DNA from: Thermoplasmata archaeon
GTDB lineage: Archaea > Thermoplasmatota > Thermoplasmata > Thermoplasmatales > Thermoplasmataceae
DNA: 10,856 nt
Reading direction: 5' to 3'
NCBI GenBank assembly: GCA_021835265.1
Contig: JAKBQK010000017.1
Coordinates: 1 to 10,856, forward strand
Shown here: positions 6,624-10,856 of the stretch, piece by piece
How the letters are laid out: each line of letters opens with the position of its first letter
Position numbering within the stretch: position 1 is the stretch's first letter
The notes under the pieces: model-generated
Told to the model about the DNA's origin: nothing
Seen by the model: only the letters and a program-made list of their open reading frames with translations
Database searches by the model: none
Translations under genes and position numbers: made by a program

Positions 6624-8276
6624 ATGGGAAAAACTACAGCCGAAGTCATAATCGATACATTATTTAATCTCGGAGTTGAAAGGATATACGGTATACCGGG
6701 GGACTCTTTAAATCCAGTAATGGATGCAATAAGAAAGAATGGAAAGATTCAATTTATTCAGGTGAGGCATGAAGAGGGGGCTGCCCTTGCTGCCTCCTTT
6801 GAGTCAAAGATATCTGGCAAGGTAACAGCCTGTATGGGAACAAGTGGGCCAGGATCGATTCACCTTTTGAATGGTCTATACGATGCTAAAATGGATCATT
6901 CTTCAGTGATCGCATTGACTGGACAGGTGGAGACTGATTTAATTGGGACAGATTACTTTCAGGAAGTGAATCTGGGTTCAATCTTTCAGGATGTGTCAGT
7001 ATACAGTACCGAAGTTCTTAATCCATCAAGTGCACAGGAAATAGCAAAAAGAGCATTCAGGGAGGCAAAATATCGTCATGGTGTGTCGCACCTTACACTT
7101 CCTGCTGATATAATGAGGTTACAATCTCAGTATAATGAACAGCTCATGGAGCAGTCACCGGAAACAGTTCAATACGATCCTGATCTTACTAAGGTTAAAA
7201 ATATTATAGAAAAGTCCTCAAAACCTGTTTTATTTATTGGAAAAGGTGCGAGAGGATGCGGTGATAAGATTATGGATTTCTCTGAGAAAATAGGGGCACC
7301 CATAATTTATGCACTAAATGGAAAGGGCATAGTTGATGACATGGACAAGAGAGTTGCAGGAAGTCTTGGTCTTCTTGGAACAAAACCGTCAATGAAAGCA
7401 GTTGAGGGAGCAGATCTTATTATAATGCTGGGTACATCTTACCCATATGTACAGTTCATACCAGAAAATCTCGTAACAGTACAGGTAGACACAGACCCCA
7501 TATCCATAGGCAAGAGGCGGAGATCTGATATAGGAATTATATGTGACACAAAGACTTTTCTCGATAAGATTGAGGTTAATCCTAAGGTTAAAAAATATTA
7601 CAGTTCAATTGAATCAATAAAATCCGAGTGGATTGATACTCTGGAAAAGAAAGAACACTATGATAGTGGTTCCATCCACCCAGAATCAGTACCAGCAATC
7701 ATCTCAAGATATGCAGATAAAAATGCAACAGTTGTAGTGGATACAGGAAATGTTACGGTGTGGGGTGTTAGGAACTTCAGAACAACATCCGGAAGAAAAT
7801 TTGTCTATTCCTCATGGCTGGGAAGCATGGGCATTGGTATTCCAGGAACGGTTGGAGCATCATTCTCATCAGAGTCACAGGTTATAGGGCTTATAGGAGA
7901 TGGTAGCTTTGCAATGTCAATGCCAGAACTTGTAACAATAAAGAAATATAAGAGACCGGTGAAGCTCTTCGTTTTCAACAATTCTGAACTTGGAATGATA
8001 AAATTTGAGGAGGAAGTCATGGGGTTCCCAAATTTTGGGACAGATCTTTTCCCACTAAATTTTGCAAGTATTGGAGAGGCAATTGGAATAAAATCCTTCC
8101 GGGTTGAAAAATATGATCAACTGGAGCCTGCCATAAGGGAAAGCCTCTCCATCAGGGATGAACCAACAATAGTTGATGTGGTCATAGATCCAGATGAAGC
8201 CCCAATGCCTCCCAAGCTGAATTTCAGTCAGGTAAAAGGTTATATAACATCACTGTTAAAGGAAAAGCTCGAATAA
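6624..8276 (+). CDS. Pyruvate oxidase (PoxB)-like thiamine diphosphate enzyme
   Basis: A 550-residue member of the acetolactate synthase/pyruvate oxidase family, with the N-terminal pyrimidine-binding, central and C-terminal pyrophosphate-binding domains. E50 in VRHEEGAA is the conserved thiamine-activating glutamate. The diphosphate motif is GDGSFAM (425-431) ending at FNN (451-453). It aligns with E. coli PoxB over most of its length: GDSLN, SGPGSIHLLNGLYD, GTDYFQE, and the central-domain VQVDTDPISIG. It most likely decarboxylates pyruvate with FAD, giving acetate and CO2 with quinone as acceptor. An acetolactate-forming or other 2-oxoacid role is the main alternative. The protein ends at VKGYITSLLKEKLE, about 15 residues short of E. 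coli PoxB, so the C-terminal lipid-binding peptide is missing. ATG 6624 is chosen from the TATA spacing; no partner subunit is adjacent. Confidence 0.85.
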   Translation: MGKTTAEVIIDTLFNLGVERIYGIPGDSLNPVMDAIRKNGKIQFIQVRHEEGAALAASFESKISGKVTACMGTSGPGSIHLLNGLYDAKMDHSSVIALTGQVETDLIGTDYFQEVNLGSIFQDVSVYSTEVLNPSSAQEIAKRAFREAKYRHGVSHLTLPADIMRLQSQYNEQLMEQSPETVQYDPDLTKVKNIIEKSSKPVLFIGKGARGCGDKIMDFSEKIGAPIIYALNGKGIVDDMDKRVAGSLGLLGTKPSMKAVEGADLIIMLGTSYPYVQFIPENLVTVQVDTDPISIGKRRRSDIGIICDTKTFLDKIEVNPKVKKYYSSIESIKSEWIDTLEKKEHYDSGSIHPESVPAIISRYADKNATVVVDTGNVTVWGVRNFRTTSGRKFVYSSWLGSMGIGIPGTVGASFSSESQVIGLIGDGSFAMSMPELVTIKKYKRPVKLFVFNNSELGMIKFEEEVMGFPNFGTDLFPLNFASIGEAIGIKSFRVEKYDQLEPAIRESLSIRDEPTIVDVVIDPDEAPMPPKLNFSQVKGYITSLLKEKLE

Positions 8277-8316
8277 AAGTACCATTCCATTTATACAATG
8301 ATTAAATGCCAATATA
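8277..8316 (+). promoter_or_regulatory. Short spacer with TATA-like box before the methyltransferase remnant
   Basis: The sequence tttata at 8290-8295 lies about 22-27 nt before the TTG at 8317, which would suit a leaderless start. Two ATGs in this stretch (8298 and 8306) are in other frames, and the one at 8306 meets a stop after four codons. Confidence 0.35.
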
Positions 8317-9100
8317 TTGACTGAAGCGATTATTTACGAGGAAGAATTTGAAGAAATCTCAGAAGATATTAGCAGATTGCTTCCCATGGAAATTAATCAT
8401 TATATTGAACCCATCTGCGGCTCAATGGAAACATTCATAAATCTAAATCTAAAAAAACAACTACCATTCCCAGTACTATCTGATCCTGATAATAGCCTCA
8501 TATCCATATATGAGTATGTAAAAGTTACGCCGGAAGAGTTTTATCAGGCCATGGAAAACAGTTACAGGAAGAACAAAAGGAGCACTTCTGGCATTGAGAA
8601 AGAGGTATAGGGAAATCATGAACCAGGGAACAATGGAAGAAGCAGCTATCTACCTACAGATAAACATATTAAACGCAACGAGAAGTAAAAATTCAGGAAT
8701 ATTCGGAATTTTTAAAGATACGACACCAGGTAACAAAAAACGGGAATTTCCAACTGAAACCGAGATAGTTGAATTTTCCAGGATGCTCCAGAGAACAGCT
8801 ATAAAGCGAGGCAGTTACAGGACCGTTAGAAGGGAATTATCTAAAAACGACTTCATATTTTTGGATCTTAGAAAATACAGCAGTGGAATCTTTTCAAGTG
8901 ATCGTAAAATAGAGCAGAGAAGACAATTCAAAATTTTCATGGATGATTTAGAAATGTTTCAGAAAAATAATATCCGTACTATAATAAAATTTCCAGCAAA
9001 ATATAGAATAATTAATAATATCAGTATTCCTGAGAGTGCTAACTTAAATAAAATCATTTTAGAAAAGAGCAAGAGTTATGAGATTTGGAAGAATTTTTGA
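8317..9100 (+). pseudogene. Degenerate Dam-family (D12) adenine-N6 methyltransferase, split by a frameshift
   Basis: Two overlapping frames (8317-8610 and 8594-9100) join into one Dam-like protein of about 260 residues. The first part aligns with E. coli Dam: ISRLLP, YIEPICGSMETF (Dam: EPFVGAGSVF), LSDPDNSLISIYEYVKVTPEEF (Dam: LADINSDLISLYNIVK). The second part covers RKRYREIMNQG, EEAAIYLQIN and NDFIFLDLRKY (Dam: DPPY). Removing one A from the run at 8575-8578 fuses them as NKGALLALRKRYREI. The gene looks inactive even apart from the frameshift: catalytic motif IV DPPY is replaced by DLRKY (8864-8878), the SAM-binding glycines are changed, and the N-terminal KWAGGK motif is absent. The apparent start is TTG 8317, with no better one. 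Alternatives are a repurposed non-catalytic protein or two real overlapping proteins. Confidence 0.7.
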
Positions 9101-9107
9101 TGAATAA

Positions 9108-9171
9108 TTATAAATTATATTGAAGTAATAAGACATAGGGTAATATCAGAATAAAATTGCTCAAGAGGTGA
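9108..9171 (+). promoter_or_regulatory. Promoter and Shine-Dalgarno of the purEK operon
   Basis: The sequence ttataaatta (9108-9117) is a good archaeal TATA box, predicting transcription from about 9140. The sequence gaggtga (9165-9171) is a strong Shine-Dalgarno. It ends 5 nt before TTG 9177, so it places the purE start there and not at the GTG (9168) that it contains. Confidence 0.65.
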
Positions 9172-9176
9172 AATAT

Positions 9177-9650
9177 TTGTCGAAGGTTGCGGTTATAATG
9201 GGCAGTCAGTCAGACTATGAGGTTATGAAGGATGCATGTGAGGTTTTGCGATCATTTCAGGTTGATTGTGAATCAAAGGTTGTGTCAGCTCACAGAACTC
9301 CAAAGATGATGTATGAATTTGCAGAGAAGGCCAGTTCCAGAGGTATTGAAGTTATTATTGCAGGTGCAGGAGGCTCTGCCCATCTCCCTGGAATGGTGGC
9401 AGCAATTTCAAATCTGCCAGTTATAGGTGTCCCGGTGATGACCAGGGCACTCAAGGGAATTGACTCACTTCTTTCCATTGTTCAGATGCCATCTGGAATT
9501 CCCGTTGCGACAGTTGCGATCAACAATTCTAAGAATGCTGCACTTCTAGCTGTAAGAATTCTATCTTTGAAGTATCCTGAACTTGCATTCAAGATGAGAA
9601 ATTACATGGAAAAGGAAAGGGAAAGTGTTGAAAACACAAGATTACCATAA
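9177..9650 (+). CDS. purE: N5-carboxyaminoimidazole ribonucleotide mutase
   Basis: Moves the carboxyl group of N5-CAIR to carbon, giving CAIR for de novo purine synthesis; it acts after PurK. From TTG 9177 the protein is 157 residues starting [13 protein letters not shown], the usual class I PurE beginning. Nucleotide-binding GSQSD, SAHRTP with the catalytic histidine, and [12 protein letters not shown] are all present, followed by [20 protein letters not shown] and [12 protein letters not shown], so the enzyme looks intact. The in-frame GTG at 9168 would add three residues but lies inside the Shine-Dalgarno, so TTG 9177 is preferred. The 3' end overlaps purK by 23-26 bases, indicating a coupled operon. 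Pairing with purK identifies the two-step N5-CAIR route rather than direct AIR carboxylase (class II). Confidence 0.95.
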   Translation: MSKVAVIMGSQSDYEVMKDACEVLRSFQVDCESKVVSAHRTPKMMYEFAEKASSRGIEVIIAGAGGSAHLPGMVAAISNLPVIGVPVMTRALKGIDSLLSIVQMPSGIPVATVAINNSKNAALLAVRILSLKYPELAFKMRNYMEKERESVENTRLP

Positions 9651-10740
9651 AACCATAGGAATAGCAGGTGCAGGACAGCTTGGAACAATGATGATTCTTG
9701 AATCCAGGGGTCTGCCAATCAAATTCAATGTTTATTCTGAAAGTCAATCAGATCCTGCGGTTTCAATTGCAGATAGGTCCTATTCTTCGAATCAATACAA
9801 AGAATTTGTTGATGAAAGTGATATTGTCACCTTTGAATTTGAACATATAAACAGGAAACTCCTGGAATATGCAGAACATGAGGGAAAGTTAAGGCCATCA
9901 TTAAAATCTGTAGAACTTAAAATGCAGAGGCATCTGGAGAAAGAATTCCTAAAATCTAGGAATTTTCCCGTAGGTGAATTCATGGTAGCCCATGGTGGAA
10001 AGAAAGCTCTTGAGTTAGCAGAACCCATGGAAAAGTTCGTGATTAAAAGGTCAGAGGGTGGATATGATGGAAAGGGACAGTACTATTATTATGATATGAG
10101 CAACTTTCCCGTTGATTCTGAAGAAATTTTTGTGGTTGAAAAATTTGTGGAGTATGACAGTGAGGCTTCAATTATCTGTGCAAGAGATATTAACGGCAGC
10201 TTCTACTTCTATGAGCCTTCCTATAATTTGAATAAAAGTGGGATTCTTATATGGAACAGTTCCCCTATAAATAATAATGAATTAAGATCACAAACGATTG
10301 AAATTTCAAGCAGACTCCTGAAAGAGCTAGAGTATGTTGGGGTAATGGGTATAGAGTTCTTTCTTACCAAGGATGGTCCACTAATAAATGAATACGCACC
10401 GAGGGTTCATAATACTGGTCACCACACACTCATGGGTTCAAGCTATTCGCAGTTCGAGATGCATGTTAGATGTGTAATGGGACTTCCAGTGTCTCAGCCT
10501 TCAACATATGTTCCATCGGGTATAGTTAACATTATTGGACTCTCATTAAGTGACACCCAGTTGAATGATATTCTGAAACTTGGAAACACAAGGGTTTACG
10601 ATTACAGAAAGAAAGAGGTCAGAAAAAAGAGAAAGATGGGTCATGTCTGTTTGACTGCGGACAGCAATGAGGAACTTAAAGAACGCATTGAAAACGTCCT
10701 TAAGATCATATATAAAAGTGATATGAACCAGTATATTTGA
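9625..10740 (+). CDS. purK: N5-carboxyaminoimidazole ribonucleotide synthase
   Basis: ATP-grasp ligase that joins AIR and bicarbonate with ATP to make N5-CAIR, the substrate of PurE. The N-terminal dinucleotide-like fold has GAGQLGTMM (15-23) and the loop FEFEHI (70-75). The ATP-grasp core has RHLEKEFL (102-109), the Gly-rich loop [12 protein letters not shown] (141-152), [14 protein letters not shown] (171-184) and the metal/active-site block [14 protein letters not shown] (255-268). At 371 residues it is a normal length. The start is either GTG 9625 or the adjacent TTG 9628, both inside purE; the purine-rich ggaaagggaaa just upstream is the only Shine-Dalgarno-like element. With purE it forms a complete two-gene module; other purine genes are not in view. 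Confidence 0.95.
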   Translation: MLKTQDYHKTIGIAGAGQLGTMMILESRGLPIKFNVYSESQSDPAVSIADRSYSSNQYKEFVDESDIVTFEFEHINRKLLEYAEHEGKLRPSLKSVELKMQRHLEKEFLKSRNFPVGEFMVAHGGKKALELAEPMEKFVIKRSEGGYDGKGQYYYYDMSNFPVDSEEIFVVEKFVEYDSEASIICARDINGSFYFYEPSYNLNKSGILIWNSSPINNNELRSQTIEISSRLLKELEYVGVMGIEFFLTKDGPLINEYAPRVHNTGHHTLMGSSYSQFEMHVRCVMGLPVSQPSTYVPSGIVNIIGLSLSDTQLNDILKLGNTRVYDYRKKEVRKKRKMGHVCLTADSNEELKERIENVLKIIYKSDMNQYI

Positions 10741-10754
10741 TCATAAGCGATCAA
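10737..10754. repeat. 6-bp palindrome between purK and the next gene
   Basis: TTGATC (10737-10742) and GATCAA (10749-10754) form a perfect inverted repeat around ATAAGC. It includes the purK stop codon and abuts the TATA box of the next gene. It could be a weak hairpin at the transcript end or a regulator site; no T-tract follows directly. Confidence 0.4.
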
Positions 10755-10763
10755 TATTTAATA
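10754..10763 (+). promoter_or_regulatory. TATA box of the downstream glucoamylase-like gene
   Basis: The sequence atatttaata, part of caatatttaatatgg, centres about 24-25 nt before ATG 10783. It therefore predicts transcription starting at or just before that codon. Confidence 0.5.
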
Positions 10764-10782
10764 TGGGGAAGGATAATGAAAG

Positions 10783-10856
10783 ATGAATTCAGGGGAAGCG
10801 TTTGGAAAGCCAGGCATACCACCTAAATGGACGTCAAGTGCAAAGGAAGGAGTCGG
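10783..10856 (+). CDS. Start of a glycoside hydrolase family 15 (glucoamylase)-like protein, truncated by the window edge
   Basis: Only the first 24 codons are visible (MNSGEAFGKPGIPPKW, then TSSAKEGVG). The motif G-x-PGIPPxWTSSAKxGVG is, from memory, the characteristic N-terminus of prokaryotic and archaeal GH15 enzymes (glucoamylase/glucodextranase type), which release glucose from starch- or glycogen-like glucans. ATG 10783 is chosen because two upstream ATGs in other frames (10763 and 10776) soon run into stops. No signal peptide is apparent in the visible part, which would suit an intracellular enzyme. The catalytic domain is outside the window, so the assignment rests on a short motif. 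Confidence 0.6.
   Translation, partial: MNSGEAFGKPGIPPKWTSSAKEGV

Overview
This window most likely comes from an acidophilic archaeon of the Thermoplasmatales (Thermoplasma, Picrophilus, Ferroplasma or Cuniculiplasma type); genus not assigned. The DNA is AT-rich, arginine is mostly AGA/AGG, and archaeal TATA-like boxes lie either about 25 nt before start codons (leaderless type) or further upstream with a GGTGA Shine-Dalgarno. The gene content (archaeal succinate dehydrogenase, a PoxB-like enzyme, purE-purK, a GH15 glucoamylase-like start) also fits. All recognised genes are on the + strand.

Region 1 (about 70-3562) is a tight four-gene succinate dehydrogenase operon: flavoprotein sdhA, iron-sulfur sdhB, a multi-pass anchor sdhC, and a 56-residue membrane protein too short for most gene callers. 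The genes abut or overlap. The anchor carries Cys/His clusters reminiscent of the type F complex II of actinobacteria, where a Rieske-type [2Fe-2S] centre sits in the membrane. A T-rich terminator follows. Region 2 (3577-4815) holds a small protein with a possible Sm-like fold and a mechanosensitive-channel (MscS) family protein, 12 nt apart.

Region 3 (4945-6265) is a dead AbiE-type (type IV) toxin-antitoxin pair. The antitoxin has an in-frame TAG. The toxin has an in-frame TAA near its start and a one-base frameshift in the middle. The ATGA overlap between the two genes is still intact. A 358-base gap without a convincing gene follows. Region 4 (6596-8276) is a PoxB/acetolactate-synthase-like thiamine diphosphate enzyme, probably from a leaderless transcript. 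Region 5 (8290-9100) is a degenerate Dam-family adenine methyltransferase, split into two frames at a short A-run and lacking the catalytic DPPY motif.

Region 6 (9108-10740) is a purE-purK operon for the two-step carboxylation of AIR to CAIR in purine synthesis. A short palindrome and a new TATA box follow, then the first 24 codons of a glucoamylase-like gene running off the right edge. Overall the window alternates healthy central-metabolism operons with two decayed accessory loci (toxin-antitoxin and methyltransferase). The most interesting biology is in the SDH membrane sector and the two decaying loci.
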